Assembly (NCBI RefSeq): GCF_016638705.1
Contig: NZ_CP067341.1
Span: forward strand, 4,033,501-4,097,500
Reading direction: 5' to 3'
Length of the DNA: 64,000 bases
Source: Lysinibacillus agricola
GTDB lineage: Bacteria; Bacillota; Bacilli; Bacillales_A; Planococcaceae
The notes below the pieces were generated by a model. It searched no databases. It was not told the DNA's origin and saw nothing but the letters and a program-made list of their open reading frames with translations. How positions within the stretch are numbered: position 1 is the stretch's first letter; every line of letters starts with the position of its first letter. This document shows positions 1 through 9,867 of the stretch, piece after piece. A program made the position numbers and the translations under genes.

Positions 1-170
1 TTTCTTTTATTTTATTATAGATTATGCTTCTACAAATATTCCCAAGAAACCTTTTATACTATGATTATTCTTAGTGTAATCATTGCGTTGGTCTCATTAA
101 TTTGGTGTAGGTAAATTTCTATCGATAAATAGGCGAATGCTTCTTACTGCTGAAATAAGTTAAAACAAAA

Positions 171-209
171 AAGACCTCCAACTCATAGTATATGAGTATG
201 AAGGTCCTT
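171..209 (-). terminator. Rho-independent terminator after the DUF2642 gene
   Basis: An inverted repeat (arms AAGGACCTTCA / TGGAGGTCTT around ACTCATA-TATGAGT) is followed on the minus strand by a T-rich tract. It sits just after the stop of the minus-strand gene at 216-437. Positions 1-170 contain no gene that I can support. Confidence 0.75.
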
Positions 210-215
210 ATGCGC

Positions 216-437
216 TTATTTTTTGTTTGTTGCCAATGTAACCCATAAAACTTCCTCCATGCGAATGAAGAACGGCGTACGGCTAACCTCTACAACGATA
301 TCGTCAGGTAATACAGAGATTAATTTTCCTTGTTGGATATTTTTCTCGGTTTGCACTACGATTGGCTGACCAACCATCATGTTAAGAGTTTCGTATAAAT
401 ATGGATTTGATATGCTTCCCATCTGCGTCATCTTCAA
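216..437 (-). CDS. Small DUF2642 (YuzF-like) protein
   Basis: This 73-residue protein has the pattern of the DUF2642 family of spore formers: a short N-terminus, then a small beta-rich SH3/Sm-like fold with VGQPIVVQTE, GKLISVLPDDIVVEV and a final FIRMEEVLWV strand. Family members in Bacillaceae include YuzF and domains of spore-coat-associated proteins; their biochemical role is unknown to me. There is no signal peptide or membrane segment. A TTG start at 437 lies 7 nt after AAGGAAGTG, while an ATG two codons later (431) is the alternative. It is monocistronic, with its own terminator. Assignment is by sequence pattern only. Confidence 0.65.
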   Translation of the reverse strand: MKMTQMGSISNPYLYETLNMMVGQPIVVQTEKNIQQGKLISVLPDDIVVEVSRTPFFIRMEEVLWVTLATNKK

Positions 438-503
438 TACACTTCCTTCCTACAAAACTAACCATACTTTTTAATGTATGAAGGAATTATAGGAAATGTA
501 CCA

Positions 504-944
504 CTATTTTGACTCAAGAAGTATTGTAATCGGACCATCATTTGTAAGTGCAACATCCATCATTGCACCAAATATCCCTGTCTCCACATGTAAACCGTGT
601 TCACGTAAGGCATTATTAAAAGCCTCCCATAACGGTTTCGCAACTTCTGGTCTTGCCGCACTTGTAAAACTTGGGCGATTTCCTTTTTTTGCATCCCCAT
701 ACAATGTAAATTGTGAGACGGATAGAATAGCTCCTCCACGCTCTAAAATGGAATGATTCATTTTTCCATCAGCATCTTCCCAAAGGCGGAGATTAGCTAC
801 TTTTTTTGCTAAATATTCAACATCCTCTTGTGTGTCCTCATGTGTAATGCCTACCAGAAGAACATAACCGCTATCAATAGCTCCCGTTACTTTTCCGTCA
901 ACAATAACAGAGGCTGCTTTACTACGTTGTAAAACTACTTTCAT
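504..944 (-). CDS. dtd: D-aminoacyl-tRNA deacylase
   Basis: Dtd hydrolyses D-amino acids (and glycine) mischarged onto tRNA, a cytosolic proofreading step. The 146-residue length is typical for the family. The two signature motifs that line the active site are present: SQFTLYGD near residue 77 and TNDGPIT near residue 133, and the start [13 protein letters not shown] is canonical. GAGG lies 9 nt before the ATG. It lies 101 nt downstream of relA, the same partner as in Bacillus subtilis (relA-yrvI), so the two are probably co-transcribed. Confidence 0.95.
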   Translation of the reverse strand: MKVVLQRSKAASVIVDGKVTGAIDSGYVLLVGITHEDTQEDVEYLAKKVANLRLWEDADGKMNHSILERGGAILSVSQFTLYGDAKKGNRPSFTSAARPEVAKPLWEAFNNALREHGLHVETGIFGAMMDVALTNDGPITILLESK

Positions 945-1045
945 TCTTTAAAACCTCAATTCTGCCATTGTATGCACCAGAAGATTCAATTTTGGTACAC
1001 AGTAAAGTTACTTTACCCAACTATCAATTCAGTAAAAAATATCAA

Positions 1046-3241
1046 TTAATTAATAACACGTTGTACTGAATATATATCAGGTGTTTGTTTAATACGTTCT
1101 ACCACTTTATGCAAATGCGAAATATTTGAAATCGAAATCGTTAAATGAATCGTTGCCATTTTTTCGCGATCTGCACGACCACTCACTGCTAAAATATTCG
1201 TTTTCGTTTCGCTAACAATTTGCATGATTTCATTTAAAATGCCTGGTCTGTCGAAGGCTGAAACTTCAATATCGACAGGGTATTCTTTTTTCTCAGGAGT
1301 AAGTCCGTGTTCCCATTCAACTTCTATTAAGCGCTCTTGCTCATCCTCAACTTGAATATTTGGACAATCTGCACGGTGCACTGAAACACCTCTACCTTTC
1401 GTAATGAAGCCTACAATTTCATCTCCTGGCACTGGTGTACAGCAACGTGAAAGTCGAATAAGCATATTGTCGATATCTTTTACGATAACACCCGATTCCG
1501 TACGTTTTTGCGGAATAGGATTTTTCATTTTTTGCTCAATTTTTTCGAGCGCTTCTTCCTGTTCACGCTCTTTGCGACGTTTTTCTGCTAGACGATTAAC
1601 AACTTGCTGTGCTGTTATACCATTCACACCGACAGCGGCATATAAATCTTCTTCGTTTGTATAGTTAAATTTGTCGAAAATACGTTTCAAATTTTCCGCT
1701 GACATCGTTTCTTTCATGTCAAAATCTTGTGCACGGATTTCCTTTTCTATCATCTCTTTACCTTTGATGATATTTTCCTCACGAAGATGACGTTTGAAGA
1801 ACTGCTTTATTTTATTTTTCGCCTGAGAGGATTGGGCTATTTTTAGCCAATCGCGGCTCGGACCAAAAGATTGCTTAGAAGTTAAAATTTCAATAATATC
1901 TCCCGTTTTTAACGGTGTATCAAGCGGTACCATTTTACCATTGATTTTCGCGCCAATTGTACGATTTCCAACTTCTGAATGCACACGGTATGCAAAGTCG
2001 ATAGGTACAGAGCCTGCTGGCAATTCAATGACATCTCCTTCAGGCGTGAATACATAGACCATATCAGAGAATAAATCAAATTTTAACGATTCCATAAATT
2101 CCTCAGCATTTGAAGACTCATTTTGGAATTCTAAAATTTCTCGGAACCACGTTAATTTTTGGTCGACATTTTGTTTTTCATTATCAACTTTTTTACCTTC
2201 CTTATACGCCCAATGCGCTGCAATCCCGTACTCGGCAATTTTATGCATTTCCTTCGTACGAATTTGAACTTCTAATGGGTCACCATAAGGGCCAATTACT
2301 GTTGTATGCAGTGATTGATATAGGTTCTGTTTTGGCATCGCAATATAATCTTTAAAACGTCCAGGCATTGGCTTCCATAAAGTATGAACGATTCCAAGCA
2401 CGGCATAGCAATCTTTAATACTATCGACAAGTACACGAATGGCTAATAAATCATAAATTTCGTTGAATTGTTTTTTTTGTAATACCATTTTACGATAAAT
2501 ACTGTAAATATGTTTAGGACGACCATAAATATCTGCTTCAATTTCAACCTCTGTAAGCTGTGACTTCATCTCAGCCATAACATTGTCTAAATATGCTTCA
2601 CGCTCGTCACGTTTTTTCTTCATAAGACTGACAATGCGATAATATTGCTGTGGATTTAAATAACGAAGTGCTGTATCCTCAAGCTCCCATTTTACAGTCG
2701 AAATCCCTAGACGATGCGCAAGTGGTGCAAAAATTTCAAGCGTCTCTTTAGAAATACGGCGTTGTTTTTCTGCAGGCAAATGCTTTAACGTGCGCATATT
2801 ATGTAGACGGTCAGCCAGTTTAATCAAAATGACACGAATATCCTGCGCCATTGCTACAAACATTTTTCGATGATTTTCTGCTTGTTGCGCTTCTTTAGAT
2901 AAATATTTAATTTTCCCAAGCTTTGTTACACCGTCTACAAGCATTGCAACCTCTTCACCGAATTCACGAACCAAATCGTCACGCGTAAAATCTGTATCCT
3001 CTACAACGTCATGTAAAAAACCAGCCGCAACTGTTTCAGGATCCATTTGTAATTCAGCTAAAATACCAGCTACTTGCACCGGGTGAATAATATACGGTTC
3101 ACCTGAGCTTCGGAATTGCTCAATATGGGCATCCCTTGCTAATTCATATGCTTTTTTCACGAATGCGACATTTTCATCATTCATGTAGGATTTGACTAAC
3201 TCAAAAACGTCCTCGGGAGTCAAAATTTGCTCTTTCGCCAT
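1046..3241 (-). CDS. relA: Bifunctional (p)ppGpp synthetase/hydrolase, RelA/SpoT family
   Basis: This enzyme makes and degrades the stringent-response alarmone (p)ppGpp. At 731 residues it has the complete long-RSH layout: an HD hydrolase domain (about 25-200, with the metal-binding HDVVEDT), the ppGpp synthetase domain (about 230-350), a TGS domain (about 390-455, [16 protein letters not shown]), a zinc-finger-like segment with CCTPVPGD (about 600) and a C-terminal ACT domain (about 655-731). AGGTGG precedes the ATG by about 8 nt. It lies upstream of dtd. In B. subtilis apt is directly upstream; here the psu/MFS/phzF block separates them. No disruption is visible. Confidence 0.97.
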   Translation of the reverse strand: MAKEQILTPEDVFELVKSYMNDENVAFVKKAYELARDAHIEQFRSSGEPYIIHPVQVAGILAELQMDPETVAAGFLHDVVEDTDFTRDDLVREFGEEVAMLVDGVTKLGKIKYLSKEAQQAENHRKMFVAMAQDIRVILIKLADRLHNMRTLKHLPAEKQRRISKETLEIFAPLAHRLGISTVKWELEDTALRYLNPQQYYRIVSLMKKKRDEREAYLDNVMAEMKSQLTEVEIEADIYGRPKHIYSIYRKMVLQKKQFNEIYDLLAIRVLVDSIKDCYAVLGIVHTLWKPMPGRFKDYIAMPKQNLYQSLHTTVIGPYGDPLEVQIRTKEMHKIAEYGIAAHWAYKEGKKVDNEKQNVDQKLTWFREILEFQNESSNAEEFMESLKFDLFSDMVYVFTPEGDVIELPAGSVPIDFAYRVHSEVGNRTIGAKINGKMVPLDTPLKTGDIIEILTSKQSFGPSRDWLKIAQSSQAKNKIKQFFKRHLREENIIKGKEMIEKEIRAQDFDMKETMSAENLKRIFDKFNYTNEEDLYAAVGVNGITAQQVVNRLAEKRRKEREQEEALEKIEQKMKNPIPQKRTESGVIVKDIDNMLIRLSRCCTPVPGDEIVGFITKGRGVSVHRADCPNIQVEDEQERLIEVEWEHGLTPEKKEYPVDIEVSAFDRPGILNEIMQIVSETKTNILAVSGRADREKMATIHLTISISNISHLHKVVERIKQTPDIYSVQRVIN

Positions 3242-3396
3242 AACATGTCCACCTTGCTCGTCAAATTTTTCAAATTAGATATAAATTTAATTGTATAAAA
3301 TATTATGGGCTATTGTAAAGTAACTGTGTCATTTTGTTTAGTTATTCTCGTGAACAATGTGAAAAATGGAAAAAATACTCTCTGAAATGAATAAAA

Positions 3397-3432
3397 AGAC
3401 TCTTTGCGAATGTAATATTTCGCAAAGAGTCT
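3397..3432 (-). terminator. Terminator of psuK-psuG
   Basis: A 14-bp perfect stem (AGACTCTTTGCGAA and its complement, 8-nt loop) is followed by TTTTTATT on the minus strand, about 50 nt after the psuG stop. Confidence 0.85.
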
Positions 3433-3483
3433 CTCTTCTTGTAAATTGTGGATTCCTCAAAATATGTGCTTTTATATAATTGT

Positions 3484-4398
3484 TTAGCCTAATTTATTAT
3501 AAGCTACAGCAATTTTAGCACCAACTACTGCATTATTTTTTACTAATGCAATATTGGCATCAAGGCTTTTACCTTCTGTTAATTCTTTAACTTTGCCAAG
3601 TAAGAATGGCGTCACGTTTTTACCGTGAATACCGTTTTCTCCTGCTTCTACTAGAGCTTTTTCAATGATTTCTGTAATGAATGAGTGCTCAAGTGCTTCA
3701 GACTCTGGAATTGGATTAGCAATTACAGCTCCACCTTTTAAGCCTAATTGCCATTTTGCACTTAGCATTTCTGCCACTTCCGCTGGAGTATCGAGCTTGA
3801 AGTTTACATCAAAACCGCTTTGACGTGTATAGAATGCTGGAACTTCATCTGTACCAAATCCAACAACTGGTACACCCTTTGTTTCAAGAAATTCTAAAGT
3901 TAAACCAATATCTAAAATAGACTTAGCACCCGCACAAATGACAGCTACATTTGTTTGTGCCAATTCTTCTAAGTCTGCTGAAATGTCCATTGTTGTTTCA
4001 GCACCACGGTGTACACCACCGATACCGCCTGTTACGAAAATTTCAATGCCAGCTAATTCTGCACAAATCATTGTTGCAGCTACTGTTGTCGCACCTAATT
4101 TTTTTGTTGCTAAAAGATAGCCTAGATCACGGCGAGATGTTTTAGCTACACCTTGTGCATTACCGAACATTTCAAGTTCTTCATCTGATAAACCAATTTT
4201 AATTTTACCATCGATTAATGCAATAGTTGCTGGTACTGCACCATTGTCACGAATAATTTGTTCCACTTCGCGTGCTGTTTTTACATTTTGTGGATATGGC
4301 ATTCCGTGAGAAATAATTGTTGATTCTAATGCTACGATTGGTAAACCTTTTGCTTGTCCTGCTTTTACTTCTTCTGATAATACGATGAATTCTTTCAT
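3484..4398 (-). CDS. psuG: Pseudouridine-5'-phosphate glycosidase
   Basis: PsuG cleaves pseudouridine 5'-phosphate to uracil and ribose 5-phosphate (reversibly), the second step of pseudouridine salvage. The 304-residue protein carries the family landmarks: [16 protein letters not shown] near the N-terminus, [30 protein letters not shown] in two parts around residue 115-140, and [12 protein letters not shown] chose the ATG at 4398 because GGAGG sits 9 nt upstream, inside the last codons of psuK; a longer start at 4419 would overlap psuK. The stop of psuK lies 4 nt before this start, so the two are translationally coupled. Confidence 0.93.
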   Translation of the reverse strand: MKEFIVLSEEVKAGQAKGLPIVALESTIISHGMPYPQNVKTAREVEQIIRDNGAVPATIALIDGKIKIGLSDEELEMFGNAQGVAKTSRRDLGYLLATKKLGATTVAATMICAELAGIEIFVTGGIGGVHRGAETTMDISADLEELAQTNVAVICAGAKSILDIGLTLEFLETKGVPVVGFGTDEVPAFYTRQSGFDVNFKLDTPAEVAEMLSAKWQLGLKGGAVIANPIPESEALEHSFITEIIEKALVEAGENGIHGKNVTPFLLGKVKELTEGKSLDANIALVKNNAVVGAKIAVAYNKLG

Positions 4399-4402
4399 GT
4401 TG

Positions 4403-5494
4403 TTATTCCTCCATTTCACTTTTTAACAAATCAACTGATAGTTCAGGTCTTACTGTATATGGAGATGCTAGCGTATTTTTGGCATTCGTTAAGCCTGCAT
4501 CAATACATGTTGCAATGGATTGCCCAGTAAGCCAGCTATGGATTACAGCACTGACAAAGGCGTCTCCTGCACCTGTCACATCTTCAATTTTTTCTATAGT
4601 CTTAGCAGAGAAATGACTTGGCTTCGTTGTAGTTGAAGCTGCATACACACCCTTGCTACCAGCTGTAATAATTACATGCTCAGCACCTAATTTAAGAAGT
4701 TGCTGTAAAGCTTTTTCATAATGTGCAGAGCCTTCGATTGTATGACCGACAATTGTCTCTGCTTCATCTGTGTTACAAATAAACCACGTTACACCTTGCA
4801 ACGTATCTGGCAGTCGATTCATTTTTGGTGAAGATACCGGCACGATGACAAATGGAGTTTCTCGAGCAATCGCCACCTGCTGAATGTAAGCTACTGTTTC
4901 CTTTGGACAGTTTAAGTCCATAATAAAGCAGCCTGCATTCATTAGCATTGCCTCATGTTTTTTTAGCAAACTTGGCAACAAAAGGTCATATACTTCCATA
5001 TTTGCTACTGCTAGTGCTAGTTCTCCCTGCTCATCCATAATCGCAGTATAGGAACCTGTCGAAGCATCAGGAAGCTGCTCCACATAACGTAAATTCATAA
5101 ATGGCTCTGAAGCTTCTTGGATAACTTGCCAATCGGCATCTTTGCCGGCAGTCGTCAGTAATGTAACCTGATGATTTAATCTACCTAAGTTTTCAGCAAT
5201 GTTGCGGCCAACACCACCTACACTAAATGAAGAACTAGCAGGATTGGATGTACCGAACTGGACGTTTCCCTTTACATGAAGTTTTCGGTCAAGATTTGCT
5301 CCACCGATACAAACAATTTCATTTTCCTCGGGCAAAATATACGCACGACCGACAATTTTCCCCTGCTTCGTTAAGCTCGACACTAAATTAGCAAGGACTG
5401 GACGTGACAGATTCATCTTATCTGCCATCTCTTGCTGAGACATAAACGGATTCTGGCGAATTAATGCAAGGATCGCCTGTTCTCTTTCATTCAT
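4403..5494 (-). CDS. psuK: Pseudouridine kinase with N-terminal winged-helix domain (PfkB/ribokinase family)
   Basis: The first 55 or so residues form a winged-helix DNA-binding domain ([18 protein letters not shown]...[13 protein letters not shown]). They are followed by a PfkB kinase fold with [23 protein letters not shown] and the catalytic [13 protein letters not shown] near residue 310. Fused HTH-PfkB proteins next to psuG are pseudouridine kinases; the kinase makes pseudouridine 5'-phosphate for PsuG. The HTH part might also regulate the operon, which is inference. No dedicated pseudouridine importer is visible next to it; the MFS gene at 6221 is separated by repeats and a terminator. 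Confidence 0.88.
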   Translation of the reverse strand: MNEREQAILALIRQNPFMSQQEMADKMNLSRPVLANLVSSLTKQGKIVGRAYILPEENEIVCIGGANLDRKLHVKGNVQFGTSNPASSSFSVGGVGRNIAENLGRLNHQVTLLTTAGKDADWQVIQEASEPFMNLRYVEQLPDASTGSYTAIMDEQGELALAVANMEVYDLLLPSLLKKHEAMLMNAGCFIMDLNCPKETVAYIQQVAIARETPFVIVPVSSPKMNRLPDTLQGVTWFICNTDEAETIVGHTIEGSAHYEKALQQLLKLGAEHVIITAGSKGVYAASTTTKPSHFSAKTIEKIEDVTGAGDAFVSAVIHSWLTGQSIATCIDAGLTNAKNTLASPYTVRPELSVDLLKSEMEE

Positions 5495-5630
5495 AGCATC
5501 ACCTTTTATTATATTTGTTTACATTATAAACTTTTGTTTGGTGTAAGTCAAAAATTTTTTATTATATTTTTGCAGGTGTGTTGATTAACCATTTTTTATC
5601 CATCCTAATTAATTAGAGGGCTCTGATTTC

Positions 5631-5755
5631 CGCTACGGGCTACTCGCTTTCCTGCGGGCGAGCGTCGAGCCGCTTCCTCCGCTACGCTCCGTGCAGGGTC
5701 TCGTCTGTCTCGCTTTCCCGCGGGAGTCGAGTAGCCCTTCGCTACAATCAGTTAA
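5631..5755. repeat. Dispersed intergenic repeat, copy A (terminal inverted repeats)
   Basis: GC-rich intergenic element whose ends are inverted copies of each other (TGATTTCCGCTACGGGCTACTCG at the left in two blocks, CGAGTAGCCCTTCGCTACAATCA at the right). It lies between psuK and the MFS gene in a 725-nt gene-free stretch. It belongs to a family also seen near 5945, 8277, 9575, 18897, 34497, 36292 and 39225. No coding potential is credible. Confidence 0.7.
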
Positions 5756-5856
5756 AATGGGCATACATTAGCAAAGTATCAATAAAAAAATCCTTTTATC
5801 ACTCAATAATAAACCTATATTTCCCTAATCAACACGCTTGATATTTTTGAACAAAA

Positions 5857-5889
5857 AAGTTGAAGCCGATATGTTATTGGCTTCAACTT
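5857..5889 (-). terminator. Hairpin with T tract on the minus strand
   Basis: An 11-bp stem (AAGTTGAAGCC and complement) is followed by a T tract on the minus strand. It could end read-through from the MFS gene 330 nt upstream. A related weaker hairpin with AAGTTGA arms lies near 6170-6203. Confidence 0.55.
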
Positions 5890-5944
5890 CATGTTTGTGG
5901 TAAACCATTGCTTCAATGAAGTATGGTTTTTCGGCATAAAGAGG

Positions 5945-6112
5945 GGGTTGATTTCCGTTCCGACTGAGCGCTTTGCCGCTGACGCTTCGCTTTCGCGCAG
6001 ATAAAACATTGTTGCTGTTGCTTCACTTTCGCACAGAGCAGAGGTTCATGGGAGCGTCAAGAATCGCGCCCGCAGGAAAGCAAGTAGCCCAGAACGGAAA
6101 TCAATCTATTTA
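5945..6112. repeat. Dispersed intergenic repeat, copy B
   Basis: Starts with the family left end (GGTTGATTTCCGTTCCGACT) and ends with its inverted counterpart (AGAACGGAAATCAATC). Inside are one complete and one partial version of the 37-bp unit (CGCTTCGCTTTCGC, CAGATAAAACATT). It is non-coding; the minus-strand ORF seen here is made of the repeat itself. Confidence 0.7.
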
Positions 6113-6220
6113 AAGCGCCACAACATTTTTACAGATTCCCTTGACCATTTTGTTTACAACACTGTGAAGTTGAGCTCAATATATATTATCGGTTCAACTT
6201 TTTAAATTGATTTTTGATTA

Positions 6221-7477
6221 TCAAATATTGGCTTGATGAGGTGTTTGTTTTTTCACGATGATGACAAATAAACTTGCCAATGCACAGAACATCCCTGCAA
6301 GGAAAAAGGCCCAAGTATATGAATTGAAAAACTTATAGATAAGGCCTCCACCATAAGCAGCAACTGCAGCTCCTGCTTGATGAGATGCGAAAATCCATCC
6401 ATAAATAATACTACTTTTATTTGTACCAAAAATTTGTCTAGAAATACTAATCGTTGGGGGTACTGTGGCAATCCAATCTAATCCATAAAATATTGTAAAG
6501 ATTGTCAATAAAGTGAATGATCCTTGCATTAATGCATATGGGAGTATAAGAAGAGACGTTCCTCTTAAAAGATAATACCAAAACAATAACCATCGATTAT
6601 CAAAACGATCAGACAACCAACCTGATAAAGTGGTACCAACGAGATTAAACACTCCCATAAAAGAAAGAAAGGATGCAGCGGTTACTAAAGGAACTCCAAA
6701 GCTAATACAGTAAGAAACAAAATGAGTACCAACTAACCCACTAGTTGAAAGTCCACAAATAAAAAAACTTCCCGCTAATAACCAAAATTCTTTCACCTTT
6801 ATAGCCTCAAATAAACCGCTAAAAGCAATTCTAATCGGATTTTTCTTCTGATTCTCTTGATGCAATTCTAGCTCTTCTTCCATTCCATACGGAAGAATTC
6901 CAATATCCTGTGGCTTATTTTTGATAAACAAAAAAATAGCAATGAACATAACAATGCTTAAGATGAGAATCAATCCAATCGCCCATCGCCAAGAAGAATG
7001 TTCAATAATAATTGCCAATACAGGGAGGAGAATTAACTGCCCTGTCGCTGTACTCGCCGTTAAAATCCCTACTGCCAGTCCTCTGCTTTTCACAAACCAA
7101 TGATTGGCTACATAGGGACTTAACACAGTTAAAAAGAGACTCGCTCCTAAACCAATAATACCGCCCCAAATAATGATTAACTGCCATGATTGAGTCATGA
7201 AAAGCGTTAGCGTCATACCTATTAATAATGTAGCCATCGCACCTAACATCATTTTCTTTAAACCGACTATTTCTAGTAATGCCGCCATAAATGGACCTGA
7301 AAAACCATATAAAAATAAACTAACTGCAAAAGCTAATGCAATTAAAGAGCGATCCCAATTAAATTCTTTTTCAAAAGAGTCTATAAAAACCCCTGATGAT
7401 GACATTGTAATACCTGCAACAATAATTGAGAAAAAGGTTACGACTAAAATAAACCAGCTATAATGAATACGCTTCAT
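6221..7477 (-). CDS. Major facilitator superfamily transporter
   Basis: 418 residues with twelve predicted hydrophobic segments in two halves and a central charged loop (about 200-225, rich in E/Q/K), the layout of the MFS. The overall look (SWFILVVTFFSIIVAGITMSS, LYGFSGPF, SRGLAVGILTASTATGQLILLPV) resembles the oxalate/formate and monocarboxylate antiporter group, but the substrate cannot be told. AAGGTG lies about 7 nt before the ATG. It is divergent from a MarR-type regulator at 7712, with two palindromes between them, so regulation by that protein is likely. Confidence 0.85.
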   Translation of the reverse strand: MKRIHYSWFILVVTFFSIIVAGITMSSSGVFIDSFEKEFNWDRSLIALAFAVSLFLYGFSGPFMAALLEIVGLKKMMLGAMATLLIGMTLTLFMTQSWQLIIIWGGIIGLGASLFLTVLSPYVANHWFVKSRGLAVGILTASTATGQLILLPVLAIIIEHSSWRWAIGLILILSIVMFIAIFLFIKNKPQDIGILPYGMEEELELHQENQKKNPIRIAFSGLFEAIKVKEFWLLAGSFFICGLSTSGLVGTHFVSYCISFGVPLVTAASFLSFMGVFNLVGTTLSGWLSDRFDNRWLLFWYYLLRGTSLLILPYALMQGSFTLLTIFTIFYGLDWIATVPPTISISRQIFGTNKSSIIYGWIFASHQAGAAVAAYGGGLIYKFFNSYTWAFFLAGMFCALASLFVIIVKKQTPHQANI

Positions 7478-7539
7478 CTTGACACCTTCATTTCTTGAAA
7501 GATTTTTTGAAATACTCTTTAATGAAAAAGATTACTGTT

Positions 7540-7599
7540 TAATATATGTATATGCATATATTACTGGGGTAAATTCCTTTAAAAAACATGTATATACAT
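7540..7599. promoter_or_regulatory. Two palindromic operator candidates between the MFS and marR-type genes
   Basis: Site 1 at 7540-7563 has arms TAATATATG and CATATATTA around a 6-nt centre. Site 2 at 7588-7599 is the perfect palindrome ATGTATATACAT. MarR proteins typically bind AT-rich palindromes of this size in the divergent promoter region; the assignment is inference from position and symmetry. Confidence 0.55.
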
Positions 7600-7711
7600 A
7601 TATAATCTTAGTAATCGCTTTTATTACTGTCAAGGAACATTTTCCAGCTTAACAAAATAAATCAATAAGGCTACTATAATATTGAACCAATTCGAAAAGG
7701 AGTACGGAGCA

Positions 7712-8158
7712 ATGAAGAATATAGATTACACACAAATATGTGTATGTGCAAACCTTCGAAAAAAAACAAGAGTCGTGACACAATTGTATGATAAATTACT
7801 TCAGCCCACTGGCTTAAAAATTACACAATACTCCATGCTAGCAAATATTGCCCATCAACAATCAGTTTCCATAAGTCGACTAGGTGCAATATTGCTGCTC
7901 GATCAAACAACTATTACACGCAATATTAACTTGTTAAAGCAAAATGGCTATGTAGATTTAATGAGAGATCCGCAAGATGCTCGAACAAAGATCATTACAC
8001 TAACTGATAAAGGGGTTGAAAAATTAAACGAGGCTGCTCCAATTTGGCAAGATATCCAAGAAAGAATTATCAATGATATTGGCATAGAGAAATACGAGGA
8101 GTTTTATGAAACATTGAAAACTATTCAAAAAATAATTAAATCTTATGATGAAGAATAA
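7712..8158 (+). CDS. MarR-family transcriptional regulator
   Basis: A 148-residue winged-helix protein. The DNA-binding core reads ITQYSMLANIAHQQSVSISRLGAILLLDQTTITRNINLLKQNGYVD in consecutive parts (about residues 40-85), followed by the wing MRDPQDARTKIITLTDKGVEKL, which is the MarR signature. I chose the ATG at 7712 because AAGGAG is 8 nt upstream; a TTG at 7682 would be the longer alternative. MarR proteins are usually repressors released by small aromatic ligands, and the divergent MFS gene is the obvious target. The effector is unknown. Confidence 0.85.
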   Translation: MKNIDYTQICVCANLRKKTRVVTQLYDKLLQPTGLKITQYSMLANIAHQQSVSISRLGAILLLDQTTITRNINLLKQNGYVDLMRDPQDARTKIITLTDKGVEKLNEAAPIWQDIQERIINDIGIEKYEEFYETLKTIQKIIKSYDEE

Positions 8159-8177
8159 ATAAACGGACCTAAACAAA

Positions 8178-8215
8178 AGAATCCATTTTGAAAATGATTG
8201 ATCAAAATGGATTCT
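8178..8215 (+). terminator. Hairpin after the MarR-type gene
   Basis: A 13-bp perfect stem (AGAATCCATTTTG and complement, 12-nt loop) begins 19 nt after the stop codon. The following sequence is only moderately T-rich, so it is a weaker terminator call. Confidence 0.6.
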
Positions 8216-8276
8216 GCATTGTTGATTATGTCAATTATATTAAGGTGTCATTTAAGTATAGCTCTTCGGCAAAATG

Positions 8277-8409
8277 TGGGGTTGATTTCCGTTCCGGCTG
8301 GGCGCTTTCTGAGGGGCGTCCGATGAGCCGCTTCACTCGCGTTGCTCGCTCCAGGGTCTCATCTGTGACGCTAATCCCCAAGGAGTCGCCCAGCCTCCAC
8401 TCCAATCAA
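8277..8409. repeat. Dispersed intergenic repeat, copy C (minimal full-length form)
   Basis: This copy has both ends and no 37-bp unit: left GGGTTGATTTCCGTTCCGGC, right CTCCACTCCAATCAACTTA, with GGCGTCCGATGAGCC and CCAAGGAGTCGCC inside. It occupies most of the gap between the MarR-type gene and the phzF remnant. Confidence 0.75.
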
Positions 8410-8552
8410 CTTATCCACATAGCATACATCTTCTGCCATGTTATTTGAATTTATAGTGAAAATATGTAAAAAACCGCGGCAGTAATTGCAAATATACCAT
8501 CGCAGCGATGTTATAAATCTATTCTGTTCGATTATATGATGAGAAGTCATTC

Positions 8553-9408
8553 CTAGCATAGTTCCCCTTTTGACAAAATATTTGCTTGCCCTCCTACCAT
8601 CACTCTTGGATTATCTTTATTTATTAATTTTGTAATGATGTTTGAAGGTCTACCCATACAATGCCCTTGAAGGAATAAGTACTCTTGATCAAATTCATTT
8701 AGTATGTGGTTATGAAAAAGATAATAGGTTAACGCCCCATTTGAAGTACCTGTTGCAGCTTACTCATCAATACCGTAGAGTGGCAAAAGTTTCTACTCTC
8801 TGCTATTCCTTCTTTTGTGTCGAGCGTAAATGCACGAACGCCTCCCACTTTATTGATTTTTGTATATTCAGCAAGTGCTTTAAGATCAGGATTTAAAGCA
8901 TACAAAGCATCCTTTGTTTTTATTGGAAGAGTATATCCCAAAGACCTGTACTTGCAGCTTGCGGCACTATATTGAAATTTATATCTCCTATTTGGTTTTT
9001 ATCAATTTTAAAAAGGGCAGCCAACTTATTATAATCATCAAATACTCTTCCTAACTGAGGTTCAGCTTGCTCCATCATGATAAATGATTGATTCACTTCA
9101 ACAGCAAGTGTGCCGGCAAATGTTTTTATAAAATATGTATTATTATCTTCAATAGTACAACTGTCTAATAATGCCGTGAAGGATGCAATAGTAGCATGTC
9201 CACAAAGTTCAACCTGTGCAGTTGGTGTAAAAAACTTTATTTCAAAATTTTTATTGTCTATTTTTTTAATAAATGCTGTTTCTGAAAAACGAACTTCTGC
9301 AGCAAATTTCTGCATAAACTCTTCGTCTAAATTCTCATGGATTACTACGCCTGCTGGATTACCGCCAAATTTTGTTTCTGTAAAAGCATCGATTACATAA
9401 TATGACAA
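8553..9408 (-). pseudogene. Broken PhzF-family isomerase/epimerase
   Basis: Reading the minus strand from a TTG start at 9408 gives a PhzF-like protein (FTETKFGGNPAGVV, RFSETAFI, FTPTAQVELCGHATIAS) up to STGLWDI. The frame then shifts near 8935, continues as YTLPIKTKDAL to AESRNFC, shifts again by one missing base near 8785 (TGC CCA reduced to TGCCA), meets an in-frame TAA in GIDE*AATGTSNGAL, and ends QGHCMGRPSN...VMVGGQANILSKGELC before TAG at 8553. The total of about 285 codons matches an intact PhzF (260-300). Two frameshifts and a nonsense codon make it non-functional unless the assembly is wrong. Confidence 0.88.
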
Positions 9409-9479
9409 AGCTAACTCGCCCTCATTTAAAGTGTCTTTATTGCTTATTTTTAATTTCTCATCTCATTTATAAATCATAA

Positions 9480-9509
9480 AAAAAGCGCCACAAAAATGTG
9501 ACGCTTTTC
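9480..9509. terminator. Hairpin upstream of the phzF remnant
   Basis: The stem AAGCGCCACA / TGTGACGCTT has a short A-rich loop and is flanked by A and T runs on both sides. The same AAGCGYCACA arm occurs next to repeat copies at about 6113 and 34858, so it may belong to the repeat family rather than act as a terminator for a specific gene. Confidence 0.5.
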
Positions 9510-9574
9510 TTGAGAACTTTATGCCCATGAAATCAATGTGTCATATTAAATAAAGTATGGCTCTTCGGCAAAAC

Positions 9575-9846
9575 GAGAGATTGATTTCCGTTACGACTGG
9601 GCGCTTTGCCGCTGACGCTTCGCTTTCGCGCAGATAAAACATTTGTTGCTGTCGCTTCGCTTTCGCACAGATAAAACATTTGTTGCTGTCGCTTCGCTTT
9701 CGCACAGATAAAACATTTGTTGCTGTCGCTTCGCTTTCGCACAGATAAAACATTTGTTGCTGTCGCTTCGCTTTCGCACAGAGCAAAGCTTCCTTGGGGC
9801 GTCCGATGAGCCCCAAGGAGTCGCCCAGTCTCCACTCCAATCAACC
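9575..9846. repeat. Dispersed intergenic repeat, copy D, with a 37-bp tandem array
   Basis: The family ends (GATTGATTTCCGTTACGACT and TCTCCACTCCAATCAACC) enclose a tandem array. CAGATAAAACATTTGTTGCT recurs at 9631, 9668, 9705 and 9742, an exact 37-bp period, with partial units on both flanks (9605-9630 and 9779-9785). Because 37 is not a multiple of three, three units make a 111-nt super-period open in all three antisense frames. This produces three overlapping spurious ORFs. It lies between the phzF remnant and apt. Confidence 0.9.
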
Positions 9847-9867
9847 AATCCATTTAGCAAGAATCCA

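Noticed and set aside
9605..9785. Possible CRISPR array (37-bp repeats)
   Set aside because: The units are directly adjacent with no spacers, so it is a plain tandem repeat; no cas gene is nearby.
9533..9860. Three overlapping minus-strand ORFs of 89-106 codons
   Set aside because: They are the same 37-bp tandem repeat read in three frames, inside a non-coding repeat element; no ribosome binding site or family similarity.
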